A program made the position numbers and the translations under genes. From the NCBI GenBank assembly GCA_910587735.1, contig CAJUNT010000004.1, positions 1-64,000 of the forward strand: a stretch of 64,000 nt of DNA, written 5' to 3'. Below, piece after piece: positions 23,852 to 33,156 of this stretch; the first letter of the stretch is position 1; each line of letters starts with the position of its first letter. Origin of the DNA: an uncultured Clostridia bacterium. Its GTDB lineage: Bacteria > Bacillota > Clostridia > Lachnospirales > Anaerotignaceae. The notes under the pieces were generated by a model. That model searched no databases, was not told where the DNA came from, and saw only the letters and a list, made by a program, of their open reading frames with translations.

Positions 23852-24556
23852 TCAATCTGCCATGTTTTCAAGCATTTTTTCTAATAATTCACTTGAATTT
23901 TCTGCTGCAATTTTAACAAATTGCTCATAAGCAATATGTGCTTTGTCTTCTGCATCATCTGATATAGAGCGTATAATGACAAATGGTATATGATTTACAT
24001 AGCACGCATGAGCGATTGCAGCTCCTTCCATTTCTGCACAATATCCTTGTACAGTTTGCCATATTTTTTGTTTTCCTTGGGGTGTACTTATAAATTGGTC
24101 ACCGCTGGCAATTCTTCCTGTAAAAACTCTTGCTTTTGATGTTAGTGCTGTACTACATTTTTTTGCTAAATCTATTAATGTTTTATCTGCTTTGAAATAG
24201 CTTTCTTCCATACGAGGAATGATACCAATAGGGTCACCGAAAACAGATGTATCCATATCATGTTGCACAGCATCTTCTGAAATCACAATATCTCCTATAG
24301 ATAATTGTTTGTAAACAGCACCTGCTACACCTACATTGATAACACAATCTACATCAAAACGGTCTATCAATATTTGTGTACAAAGAGCAGCGTTTACTTT
24401 TCCAATACCACTTTTTACTAAAACTATATTTTTATTATGAAGTGTTCCTTTATAAAATGTTAAACCAATGATTTTTTGTTCAGAAATAATATTTGATTTT
24501 TGCTGTAATAATGCAATTTCTTCTTCCATTGCTCCAATTATGCCAATATTATGCAC
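23852..24556 (-). CDS. mtnN: 5'-methylthioadenosine/S-adenosylhomocysteine nucleosidase
   Basis: 234 residues, typical length. IGIIGAMEEEI at the start, SGIGKVNAALC, NVGVAGAV, the substrate loop GRIASGDQFIS, AEMEGAAIAHAC (ribose-binding Met-Glu), and the catalytic Asp in RSISDDAED. It cleaves MTA and SAH to adenine, part of the activated methyl cycle and autoinducer-2 precursor route. Monocistronic on the minus strand with ribosome site GGAGA. Confidence 0.96.
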   Translation of the reverse strand: MHNIGIIGAMEEEIALLQQKSNIISEQKIIGLTFYKGTLHNKNIVLVKSGIGKVNAALCTQILIDRFDVDCVINVGVAGAVYKQLSIGDIVISEDAVQHDMDTSVFGDPIGIIPRMEESYFKADKTLIDLAKKCSTALTSKARVFTGRIASGDQFISTPQGKQKIWQTVQGYCAEMEGAAIAHACYVNHIPFVIIRSISDDAEDKAHIAYEQFVKIAAENSSELLEKMLENMAD

Positions 24557-24740
24557 TATAAATTCTCCTCTCTTTATCTATATTTCATATGTTATAAAAT
24601 CTCTTTATTCTAACATAATTTTATACTGTCATACAATATATAATTGTTAATGTTGTGATTAATGCCAATATATCTTGTCATAATAGCATATATTATGATA
24701 TAATGACCACTGTATACCAAATTGTTAAAGGAGCATAATA

Positions 24741-25211
24741 ATGTATATCAGAAAATATATTCCATCTGATTGTAAAGAAATGGCAGAATTGTTTTATACT
24801 ACTGTTCATACAATTAATGCGAAAGATTACACAGAAGAACAATGTAATGCATGGGCAGATGGTAATACAAATTTAACAATATGGAATCAATCCTTTTGTA
24901 AACATTTTACTATTGTTGCTATGGAAAATAATGATATGATAGGTTTTGGAGATATAGATGATACAGGTTATATTGACCGACTATATGTACATAAAAATTT
25001 TCAAAATAAAGGTGTCGCTTCTATGATTTGTAATGAATTAGAAAAAAATACCTCTGTTGCTAAAATAACGACTCACGCATCTATTACAGCAAAACCATTT
25101 TTTGAATGTAGAGGATATCAGGTAATAAAAAAGCAACAAGTAATAAAATATGGAATTGCTTTAACAAATTATGTTATGGAAAAAGTGCTATATGATAATA
25201 TCATGAAATAA
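24741..25211 (+). CDS. GNAT family N-acetyltransferase
   Basis: 156 residues. GNAT fold with the acetyl-CoA motif HKNFQNKGVASMICNELE and core strand MIGFGDIDDTGYIDRLYV. It is closest in layout to PhnO/YafP-like acetyltransferases that act on small amines, but the substrate is unknown. The ribosome site AAAGGAG precedes the ATG and a TATAAT lies about 40 bp upstream. Confidence 0.88.
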   Translation: MYIRKYIPSDCKEMAELFYTTVHTINAKDYTEEQCNAWADGNTNLTIWNQSFCKHFTIVAMENNDMIGFGDIDDTGYIDRLYVHKNFQNKGVASMICNELEKNTSVAKITTHASITAKPFFECRGYQVIKKQQVIKYGIALTNYVMEKVLYDNIMK

Positions 25212-25228
25212 GAAAAGAGTGATAGAAT

Positions 25229-25927
25229 ATGAAACCAATCATTGCAATTACGCCAGATTATACATATGAATCACAAAAATATATTCTGTCTGAATATTAT
25301 GTAAATGCTGTTAAAAAAGCAGGAGGTTATCCTATTGTTATATTTGACAATATTGATATGCCACATATAGATGGTATGATTTTAACAGGAGGAGGGGATG
25401 TGAATCCTATATTATTTGGAGAAGAACCTATATTACAGAATGGTGAAATTTCTCCTAAAAGAGATAATTTTGAATGGCAATTATGCGAATATGCCTTAAA
25501 GCAAAAAATACCTGTATTGGGTATTTGCAGAGGTATGCAAATATTAGCATTATGTTCTGGAGGAAGTATTTATCAAGATATTTATACACAAACAAATACA
25601 AATATCAAACACATACAAAAAGCACCTCGTTTTCAAGGCACACATACCATTGATATTACAGAAAATACTATATTATATAATATTGCAAAACAACATAGCT
25701 GTATTGTCAATTCTTTTCATCATCAGTCTATAAAACAAGTGGGAGAACAATTTATTGTTTCAGCAAAAAGCAAAGATGGATTGATTGAAGCAATAGAGCA
25801 TAAAACATTACCTTTTGCTGTGGGAGTGCAATGGCATCCCGAAATAATGACAAAAGATAGTATACAACAACATTTATTTCAAACATTTATAGAAAAAGCA
25901 AAACAAAAAGGGTGTAAATCAATTTGA
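25229..25927 (+). CDS. Class I amidotransferase-like gamma-glutamyl hydrolase (PuuD/C26 family)
   Basis: 232 residues. The nucleophile is Cys100 in LGICRGMQ, and the catalytic pair is His-Glu in VQWHPE; GGGDVNP and NSFHHQSIK are family marks of gamma-glutamyl-GABA hydrolases. It would cleave gamma-glutamyl bonds of small compounds in the cytoplasm. It is followed with a 4-bp overlap by mscS and preceded by the GNAT gene, possibly one operon. No other putrescine-degradation genes are nearby. Confidence 0.9.
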   Translation: MKPIIAITPDYTYESQKYILSEYYVNAVKKAGGYPIVIFDNIDMPHIDGMILTGGGDVNPILFGEEPILQNGEISPKRDNFEWQLCEYALKQKIPVLGICRGMQILALCSGGSIYQDIYTQTNTNIKHIQKAPRFQGTHTIDITENTILYNIAKQHSCIVNSFHHQSIKQVGEQFIVSAKSKDGLIEAIEHKTLPFAVGVQWHPEIMTKDSIQQHLFQTFIEKAKQKGCKSI

Positions 25928-26769
25928 AAGAATTTTTATTATTATTTTCAGAAAAAAATATTGAAAAAATATTAGCATTAGGATATAAATTATTTTATTG
26001 CTTTGTGGTATTTGTAGTTTGTCTTTTTTTAGTGCAGTTAAGCCGAAAATCTGTAAAACGCTTTTTGATGAAACAAGCAGCAAACAATAAAGTACCTGTT
26101 GATGAAAGAAAAGCAAATACTGTTTATTCTATTGTATCTAGTATTATAAAATATTTGTTATATTTTATTGCACTTTGTACAATATTAACAGAATTGGGTG
26201 TAGAAAAAAGCTCTTTAATTGCTGTTGCAGGTGCAGCATCTGTTGCAGTTGGCTTAGGTGCTCAAAATATTATACAAGATATGCTGGACGGCTTTTTTAT
26301 ACTTTTTGAAGACCATTTTGGAGTAGGAGATGTTGTAGAAATACAAGGAAAAACAGGTACTGTAGAAGCTATTACAATGCGTACAACAAAAATTAGAGAT
26401 GCTAATGGTGCGGTGCATATTTTTCCAAATGGTTCTATAGGTACCATTACAAATTATTGCAAAGAATATATTAATGCTATTGTAGATGTAGGCATTGCTT
26501 ATGAAGAAGATGCAGAAAAGGTAATTGAATTATTAAAAAATGAAATGGAAAAAATACAGGATATTGAATACATTTTAGAAGTCCCACAGGTGTTAGGAAT
26601 TGTTGCTTTAGAGGAGTCTTCTGTTACAATACGAATTGTAGCAAAATGCCAAATAAAACAAAATTGGGTTGTAGAAAGAGAATTACGTCAGCGCATTAAA
26701 TCTATATTAGATGAACACAATATTAGTATGCCATTTCCACAAAGAACAGTACATATTGTAAAAGAATAA
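25924..26769 (+). CDS. mscS: Small-conductance mechanosensitive channel (MscS family)
   Basis: 281 residues from a TTG overlapping the previous stop. Three hydrophobic segments lie at about 20-40, 65-90 and 95-120; the third is the Gly/Ala pore helix (AVAGAASVAVGLGAQNIIQD). The beta domain follows (FGVGDVVEIQGKTGTVEAIT, HIFPNGSI) and then the alpha/beta cytoplasmic cage domain. It releases osmolytes on hypo-osmotic shock. Standard length for the family. Confidence 0.95.
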   Translation: MKEFLLLFSEKNIEKILALGYKLFYCFVVFVVCLFLVQLSRKSVKRFLMKQAANNKVPVDERKANTVYSIVSSIIKYLLYFIALCTILTELGVEKSSLIAVAGAASVAVGLGAQNIIQDMLDGFFILFEDHFGVGDVVEIQGKTGTVEAITMRTTKIRDANGAVHIFPNGSIGTITNYCKEYINAIVDVGIAYEEDAEKVIELLKNEMEKIQDIEYILEVPQVLGIVALEESSVTIRIVAKCQIKQNWVVERELRQRIKSILDEHNISMPFPQRTVHIVKE

Positions 26770-26829
26770 CAATAAAAGTTTTAAATTTTGCTTATACCAT
26801 GATATTATACTGTGAAAGAAGGGATAATT

Positions 26830-27012
26830 ATGAATTTTTCAATAGGTGACAAAGTACAGATGAAAAAGCCACACCCTTGTGGTGGTAATGAATGGGAAAT
26901 ATTGAGAACAGGTATTGACTTCAGAATAAAATGCTGTAAATGTGGTCATCTTGTTATGTTGTCCAGACAAAAATTTGAAAAAGGTGTAAAAAAAATATTA
27001 TCAGACGGATAA
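26830..27012 (+). CDS. DUF951 protein
   Basis: 60 residues starting at the ATG after AAGAAGGGA; an upstream in-frame GTG region lacks a ribosome site. It matches the small DUF951 family: GDKVQMKKPHPCGGNEWEI, then CCKCGHLVMLSR with three cysteines that could bind zinc. It is found next to mscS in many Firmicutes. The function is not established. A terminator overlaps its stop. Confidence 0.9.
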   Translation: MNFSIGDKVQMKKPHPCGGNEWEILRTGIDFRIKCCKCGHLVMLSRQKFEKGVKKILSDG

Positions 27013-27035
27013 CAAAGTCTGATAATATTTTTTTA
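26999..27035. terminator. Bidirectional terminator between DUF951 and pgeF
   Basis: TATCAGAC pairs with GTCTGATA and is followed by T7 on the plus strand. Confidence 0.8.
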
Positions 27036-27839
27036 TTTTAGAGCAATAATTGCTGCCATATTTCCTCTGTCATTTCCCATTACTCTATGAGAATAAAATA
27101 AATCTGTATGACACATTGTGCAAATTTTAGATAATTCAATATTTTGTTCTTTTACACCACAATCCATTAATATACGTTTATTTGTTTCCCATAAGTCAAT
27201 TTTATATTTTCCTTTTATAGTATCATTTTGAATCACATCATTTGCAAAATACAATTTTTGACGAAATTCTTCTACAACAGGTGCATCTACTTGAAAACAG
27301 CATTGTCCTATTGATGGTCCAATTCCTGCCATAATATCACTAGGGTTTGTACCATAATATTCTGTCATTTTTTCAATCGCTTTTTTGACAATACTGTTTA
27401 CACTGCCTCGCCACCCTGCATGAACAGCTCCGATTGCCTTTTTGTTTACATCTAAAAGTAATATTGGTGTACAATCTGCAGAAAATGCAGTCAATTGTAT
27501 TCCTGTAATATTTGTAATTAATCCATCTGTGTTTTTAATTGTACTATTTTTAGTTACACCCATACCTCTGTGTTGTTCTGTTACAGCAAGTATATTTGTT
27601 GTATGTGTTTGATGACAAAGTACAAAACTATTTTTATCAAACCCCATTGCATTACAGACAATATCATAATTTTGTAATACTTTTTCTCTTTGCTCTCCTC
27701 TTGTAAAACTCATATTTAATTCGGCATAAACTCCTTCACTTACACCACCTAGTCGTGTGGTAATGCAATGCTTTACCATATTTGTTTTTTCTAAATTTTG
27801 AAATGTAATATATTTTAAATTATTTTTTTGCCGTATCAT
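27033..27839 (-). CDS. pgeF: Multicopper-type purine nucleoside phosphorylase/laccase-domain protein (YlmD/YfiH)
   Basis: 268 residues. Metal-binding residues are visible in CHQTHTTN, SADCTPILLL, GAVHAGWRGSVN and GPSIGQCCFQVD, defining the polyphenol-oxidase-like family now shown to act on purine nucleosides and to correct peptidoglycan precursors in E. coli. It lies 12 bp downstream of rnhB-yraN in the same direction. Confidence 0.94.
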   Translation of the reverse strand: MIRQKNNLKYITFQNLEKTNMVKHCITTRLGGVSEGVYAELNMSFTRGEQREKVLQNYDIVCNAMGFDKNSFVLCHQTHTTNILAVTEQHRGMGVTKNSTIKNTDGLITNITGIQLTAFSADCTPILLLDVNKKAIGAVHAGWRGSVNSIVKKAIEKMTEYYGTNPSDIMAGIGPSIGQCCFQVDAPVVEEFRQKLYFANDVIQNDTIKGKYKIDLWETNKRILMDCGVKEQNIELSKICTMCHTDLFYSHRVMGNDRGNMAAIIALK

Positions 27840-27851
27840 ATTATCATTCTC

Positions 27852-28994
27852 CTATTTTTCATCAAAAGCATTTTGTATATAACGAAAAAAATATTTTCCT
27901 TGTTTTACCAATATCTCTGCTATATCAAAACAGATAGTTAATGTAGTAATATCATTTTCAAATATATAATATTTTGCAGTTTCAATAATTCTTTTTTGTT
28001 TTGATAGTGTTACTGCTTCACAAGGCAGTCCATAAGATTCTGTTTGACGCAATTTTACTTCTGTAAATACTAAGCAATCATCTTTTTGTGCTATAATATC
28101 AATTTCGCCAGAACTGCGACGAAAATTCCTTTCTAATATGGTATATCCCATTTTTTGCATTTCTCGTACAGCTAATAATTCTCCTTTATTGCCTTTTTGT
28201 TTGTTTTTGGATTTCGCAGTTTCTTTTTTTTCTGAAAGTATATTTGTTATAAACGTTTTCCTATGTATAGGACAAATACCATATTTTTTGATAGCATCAA
28301 TATGTTCTTTTGAGCCATATCCTTTATTTTTTTCAAAAGCATATTGAGGATATAATTTTGAAAATTCTTTCATCATATTATCTCTGGTTACTTTTGCTAC
28401 AATACTAGCAGCTGCAATGGAAATGCTTTTTCCATCTCCCCCTATAATTCCTCTTTGATTTATAGTAATATCAGGAATATGAAGGGCATCAACTAATATA
28501 AATTCTGGAGAAACAGAAAGATGATAAATTGCTTGTTTCATTGCCTCATATGTTGCTTGTAATATATTGATGCTGTCAATTCTTTCTGCTGACACCACAC
28601 CTATGCTATAACTAATTGCTTTTTCACATATTTTATGATATAGCTCTTCTCTCTTTCTTTCTGAAAGTTTTTTTGAATCATTTATATACTCTATTTTACA
28701 ATTTTCAGGTAGTATTACAGCAGCTGTTACAACAGGACCAGCAAGAGGACCTCTCCCTACTTCGTCAATTCCTGCTACAATATGATAGCCTTTTTGATAA
28801 CATTCTCTTTCAAACAATAATATAGATTCTAAACGGGATTGCTCTTTTTGATATGCTTCTGCTTTTTTTTGATAACAATGAACGATATTTTGTACACCTT
28901 TTCTATTATCAGAAGTATATTGCTGTATTAAATCATTTAATTGTTGAAAGGAAGCATATGAAAATTTTAATTTAATATCGTTTATTGTTTCCAT
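27852..28994 (-). CDS. rnhB: RNase HII fused to a YraN-like nuclease domain
   Basis: 380 residues from the ATG behind AAAGGAGA. Residues about 60-260 are RNase HII: IDEVGRGPLAGPVV with catalytic Asp-Glu, NDSKKLSERKRE, and the conserved KGYGSKEH. The enzyme cleaves RNA in RNA-DNA hybrids and single misincorporated ribonucleotides. After a lysine-rich linker (about 265-280), residues 280-380 are a complete UPF0102/YraN domain: KGELLAVREMQKMGY, SGEIDIIAQK, VFTEVKLR, the PD-(D/E)XK-like core. The two genes are usually adjacent but separate, so this is a fusion, with no frameshift or internal start visible. Confidence 0.93.
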   Translation of the reverse strand: METINDIKLKFSYASFQQLNDLIQQYTSDNRKGVQNIVHCYQKKAEAYQKEQSRLESILLFERECYQKGYHIVAGIDEVGRGPLAGPVVTAAVILPENCKIEYINDSKKLSERKREELYHKICEKAISYSIGVVSAERIDSINILQATYEAMKQAIYHLSVSPEFILVDALHIPDITINQRGIIGGDGKSISIAAASIVAKVTRDNMMKEFSKLYPQYAFEKNKGYGSKEHIDAIKKYGICPIHRKTFITNILSEKKETAKSKNKQKGNKGELLAVREMQKMGYTILERNFRRSSGEIDIIAQKDDCLVFTEVKLRQTESYGLPCEAVTLSKQKRIIETAKYYIFENDITTLTICFDIAEILVKQGKYFFRYIQNAFDEK

Positions 28995-29147
28995 ATTAAT
29001 TTCTCCTTTATAATATATAGCCAAAATCAACTATTATTTTAGTATCTGCTTATAATATAAATATACGATATGTTTTTGTCAATTCTTTTCATATAATAAT
29101 ATTTTATTATGATATAAATATTTTTAAATTCAATATATTGTATTGAT

Positions 29148-29373
29148 TGGGAGTGGCTAAACACGCATTTAAAACTGTGAGGACATTGCTTTCTAAATAG
29201 CGATATCATTGCGTTAGCAAAAGATAAAGTTTGTGGATGTGGGTGAAACCCCGCAAATAAAATAATATTATTTCATTAAAACCTTGAGAACGTTGCTCTC
29301 AAACTCTCACTCGCTTTCCCCTAAAAGCGAGGCAAAAACTTTTATAGAAAACTTCGTTTTCCTGATAACAAAC
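29148..29373 (-). repeat. Hairpin-rich intergenic repeat, copy A with insert
   Basis: On the minus strand it matches 43083-43193 at both ends: a GAAAACGAAGTTTTC palindrome, a CTCGCTTTT.GAAAGCGAG hairpin, a GAGAGCA.CTC hairpin, and the closing GTGTTTAGCCACTCCC. About 115 bp of extra sequence separates the inner hairpin from the closing part. No coding capacity is visible. The rest of 29031-29445 holds nothing recognised. Confidence 0.75.
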
Positions 29374-29445
29374 AGAAATAAAAATTATTTTTAAAACTAC
29401 TCTTTTTGAACACTCTCTATTGATTTCAGTTGTTTATAATAGAAT

Positions 29446-30792
29446 TTATATATAGTGATATTTTTGTTTATTACTATATATAAAAATCAATGCTATAATC
29501 GTTGTAATAAATTCTGCCATAGGAACTGCAAACCATATACCAGTTATTCCTAATATATTAGGTAGAATAAGCAGAAATATTGTAATGAATACAAATGTTC
29601 GTAAACATGATAATATTGCAGATAGTTTCCCATTCGATAATGCCGTAAATGTAGCAGAGATAAAAATATTACAGCCACAAAACAAAAAACTAGATGAAAA
29701 AATTAAAAATCCATTTATTGCTATTTCATAGACAGCTGTACCCTTTTCTGAAAAAATGCAAACAAAATGAGAACCAAATATAAATGATATACTAAAAATA
29801 AATATAGATATGAAAATAATAAATTTTATACAAAGCAAAAATACCTTTTTTAATTGATAATTGTCTTTTTTTCCATAATTATAACTAATGATAGGTGCTA
29901 CCCCCATAGAAAACCCTATGTAAATGGCATTTAACAAAAATTGTGTATAAATGATTATTGTAATTGCAGCAACACCATTTTCACCAATACTATTCATCAT
30001 AATATGATTAAAAAGGAATGTTGTTACTGCTGTTGCTACTTGACTTACCATTTCTGAAAAACCATTTGTACAGCTTTCTGTTAATATAGAAATATCCATT
30101 ATGGGCAGAATAAAATGCAGTCTGCTTTTTTTTGAAAAAAACAACAGTATGCCTATTATTGTGGGTATCATATATCCAATACCTGTGCCAAATGCTGCCC
30201 CAGACATTCCCATTTGCAAAAATACCATAAAAATATAGTCTAATAAAATATTAACAACTCCTGCACCTATACCAAGTATCATACCAATTATAGGATATCC
30301 TGCTGTTACAATCAAATTTTGAAAAAGAACTTGTAATATACTTGCAGGTGTAAACAAAAGCAGTATAGAAAGATATTCTTTACAATATGGAAATAAAATA
30401 CTGTTTGCGCCAAGTGCCCAAATCATATTATCTATAAATATACTGCCGAATATACTTATCAATATTCCTGATAATGCTCCAGCAATAATAATAAGAGTAA
30501 AATCTTGTGATGCTCTTGTATATTCTTTTGCACCCATTTTTCGAGCAATTACTGCACTTCCTCCAGTAGCAATCATTGTTCCAAAACCTACAATTAAATT
30601 GATAATGGGACAAACAATATTTAATGCTGACAATGCATTTGTATCTACAAAACGAGATACAAATGCTGTATCAATCATGGTATATAAGCCCATAAATATC
30701 ATTGTTAAAATAGTAGGAAATGCAAATTTCAGTAATGATTTTATATTAAAGTTTTGTGCTAAGGGATTTTCTTTTGTGTATGTGTGACTCAT
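29446..30792 (-). CDS. MATE family efflux transporter
   Basis: 448 residues with 12 hydrophobic segments arranged as two six-helix halves; ALNIVCPIINLIVGFGTMIATGGSAVIARKMGA-like content in the first half and MGVAPIISYNYG in the second are MATE signatures. It would export drugs or cationic metabolites in exchange for Na+ or H+. Its start overlaps the upstream AraC-GNAT gene by 47 bp, so the regulator and pump are translated from one message and probably form a self-regulated resistance unit. Confidence 0.93.
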   Translation of the reverse strand: MSHTYTKENPLAQNFNIKSLLKFAFPTILTMIFMGLYTMIDTAFVSRFVDTNALSALNIVCPIINLIVGFGTMIATGGSAVIARKMGAKEYTRASQDFTLIIIAGALSGILISIFGSIFIDNMIWALGANSILFPYCKEYLSILLLFTPASILQVLFQNLIVTAGYPIIGMILGIGAGVVNILLDYIFMVFLQMGMSGAAFGTGIGYMIPTIIGILLFFSKKSRLHFILPIMDISILTESCTNGFSEMVSQVATAVTTFLFNHIMMNSIGENGVAAITIIIYTQFLLNAIYIGFSMGVAPIISYNYGKKDNYQLKKVFLLCIKFIIFISIFIFSISFIFGSHFVCIFSEKGTAVYEIAINGFLIFSSSFLFCGCNIFISATFTALSNGKLSAILSCLRTFVFITIFLLILPNILGITGIWFAVPMAEFITTIIALIFIYSNKQKYHYI

Positions 30793-31636
30793 TTGTAGTA
30801 TCCTCCAAATTTTTTTTATGTAATATCAAACATTGTGTTGGATAACCAAATTCATATAATAATTCTGATTCAACAAAGCCTATATTTTTAAGCATTTTAC
30901 GATAGCCAGTATCTGCTTTATCGCCCTCTCTAAATGTTGTAATAGTGATGGTATCAAATTGTGAAAATTCATATGCCTTTTTAAAAAATGCTTTTTCAAT
31001 ACCTTTTTTTCTATATTGTGGGTGTACGGCTAAAAAATCAATATTTCCTGTTATAGTATGAAATGCCATCATTCCAATTACTGTATCAATATCTTTTAAT
31101 ATAAATGCTTGTCCATTTTTAATATATTTCTGTAACTGTTTCATAAATTGTGTTTCGTTCAAATGAGGAAAACCATCAACTACAATAGGGAGTAGTTTGA
31201 TACAATCTGAAATATCTTCATTTGTTGCAAAAACAATTTTTTTATTCCAATTAGTTTCTTTTATTGTAATATGTTCATTTAATATATATCTTAATAGTAA
31301 TGGATAAAATTCTTTTTCCTTTCTATATTGATTGGGAGATTTTTTATACATAGCTTTAAAAATGTCGGTAAAAGATTGTTGACTTTCATATCCAAAATTT
31401 AATGCTATTTTTAGTATAGGAATATCAGAAAAAACAAGTAGTTTTGCAGCTTCAGTTAAGCGACGACGTTGTATATAATGATGTATTGTCAAATCTACTG
31501 TATTTGTAAATGTACGATGTAAATGATATTTTGAATAATGTACAGCATAAGCAACTATGTCTAAACATAATTTTTCATGCAAATGATTTTCAATATAGTT
31601 AATTACTTCTATAATATTTTTGATATTTTCTGACAT
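30746..31636 (-). CDS. AraC-type regulator fused to a GNAT acetyltransferase
   Basis: 296 residues from the ATG behind AAGGAGA (an earlier in-frame start at 31693 has none). Residues about 5-105 are an AraC/XylS DNA-binding domain (YSKYHLHRTFTNT, ALNFGYESQQSFTDIFKAMY, SPNQYR). Residues about 140-270 are a GNAT domain with IDFLAVHPQYRKKGIEKAFF. It would both sense or modify a small molecule and regulate the overlapping MATE gene. Similar fusions occur in clostridia. The ligand is unknown. Confidence 0.88.
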   Translation of the reverse strand: MSENIKNIIEVINYIENHLHEKLCLDIVAYAVHYSKYHLHRTFTNTVDLTIHHYIQRRRLTEAAKLLVFSDIPILKIALNFGYESQQSFTDIFKAMYKKSPNQYRKEKEFYPLLLRYILNEHITIKETNWNKKIVFATNEDISDCIKLLPIVVDGFPHLNETQFMKQLQKYIKNGQAFILKDIDTVIGMMAFHTITGNIDFLAVHPQYRKKGIEKAFFKKAYEFSQFDTITITTFREGDKADTGYRKMLKNIGFVESELLYEFGYPTQCLILHKKNLEDTTNESHIHKRKSLSTKL

Positions 31637-31912
31637 GGCAATTTTCTCCTTTCTTAATGAAATGATATCAAAAAATTTTATTTTACTTTTCATGTATATT
31701 GCTTTTTATTATAATATTAAAGAATATTTTATGATAATTAAAAAAATCATGATTTAAAATTGCAATAAAATAAAAATATATTCCGTTTTGATATTGTAAT
31801 TTATAAAAAATGATGATATTTTAATACAAGAAATAATATAGTTTAATACGTTAATAAAAGTATACAAATATTTATAAATATCATGCAATTAGTAATTAAT
31901 TTTACAAATACT

Positions 31913-31957
31913 GTATAAGAGCCAATTATTCTATATAAATAATTGGCTCTTGTATAT
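31913..31957. terminator. Strong hairpin in the gap before sbcD
   Basis: AAGAGCCAATTATT pairs with AATAATTGGCTCTT and is followed by TGTATATTTT. No gene ends upstream on either strand, so it may end a small RNA or insulate sbcDC. The rest of 31637-32019 is very AT-rich and shows nothing else. Confidence 0.7.
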
Positions 31958-32019
31958 TTTATCCATTATTATAAAATACTGTTTTTAGAGATTTTAATAC
32001 TATGAAATGGAGAGATGTT

Positions 32020-33156
32020 ATGAAATTGATACATTTGTCAGATTTACATATAGGAAAAAAAATAAACGAATTTTCTATGTTAAAAGACCAACAATATATT
32101 TTTGAAAAAATAATACAAATAATAGATGAACAAAAAATAGAATGTGTTTTGATTGCAGGAGATATTTATGACAAGTCTATTCCTTCAAAATATGCTGTAC
32201 AGCTTTTTGATGACTTTTTGACAAAAATGGCAAAAAGAAATATACCAATATTTATTATTAGTGGTAATCATGATTCTGCAGAAAGAATTGCATTTGGTTC
32301 AAAACTGATGTGTCAAAGTAAAGTATATTTTTCTCCTGCTTTTGAAGGAGATATCAAACCAATATTATTACGTGATGAATATGGAGAAATTGCTGTATAT
32401 ATGCTACCATTTATTAAACCAGCTATTGTAAAAAATATTTATGAATATGCTGATATTGAAAGCTATAATGATGCTGTAAAGATAGCAATAGAACATATGG
32501 ATATTGACAAAAACAGAAGAAATATTTTAGTTGCACATCAGTTTGTTACAGGAGCAGAAACAAGCGAATCGGAAGATATTTCAGTGGGTGGTATAGATAA
32601 TGTAGATGCTTGTGTTTTTGATGATTTTGATTATGTTGCATTAGGGCATATTCATAAACCACAGCATATCTATAGAGATACAATACGCTATTGTGGCACA
32701 CCTTTAAAATATTCTTTTTCAGAAGCAAAACATAAAAAATCTGTTACCATTGTAACATTAAAACAAAAACAAAATATTATGATAGATACAATAGAATTGA
32801 TACCCAAAAGAGATATGTGCGAAATAAAAGGCTATTATCAAGAAGTGACAGCATTAAATTATTATCAAAATATGAATACACAAAATTATATGCACATTAT
32901 ATTAAAAGATGAACAAGATATTGCTGATGCTATGGCAAAGCTTCGTTCTATATACCCTAATATTATGCGTTTGGATTATGATAACAAAAGGACACAAAAT
33001 AATCAAATCATTCAAACTACACAAAATATAGAAAATAAAACACCATTACAATTATTACAACAGTTTTATGAAATACAAAATAATGATGTAATGAATAAAC
33101 AGCAAACAATGTTTTGTTCCAAAATTATGGAAGAGATATGGGAGGAAGAAACATGA
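32020..33156 (+). CDS. sbcD: Exonuclease SbcCD, subunit D
   Basis: 378 residues from the ATG after GGAGAG. Calcineurin-like phosphoesterase motifs: HLSDLHIGK, IAGDIYDKS, ISGNHDSAER, VAHQFV and YVALGHIHKPQ. It is the Mn-dependent nuclease subunit that opens hairpins and processes stalled forks with SbcC. The stop overlaps the sbcC start by 4 bp (ATGA). Confidence 0.95.
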   Translation: MKLIHLSDLHIGKKINEFSMLKDQQYIFEKIIQIIDEQKIECVLIAGDIYDKSIPSKYAVQLFDDFLTKMAKRNIPIFIISGNHDSAERIAFGSKLMCQSKVYFSPAFEGDIKPILLRDEYGEIAVYMLPFIKPAIVKNIYEYADIESYNDAVKIAIEHMDIDKNRRNILVAHQFVTGAETSESEDISVGGIDNVDACVFDDFDYVALGHIHKPQHIYRDTIRYCGTPLKYSFSEAKHKKSVTIVTLKQKQNIMIDTIELIPKRDMCEIKGYYQEVTALNYYQNMNTQNYMHIILKDEQDIADAMAKLRSIYPNIMRLDYDNKRTQNNQIIQTTQNIENKTPLQLLQQFYEIQNNDVMNKQQTMFCSKIMEEIWEEET

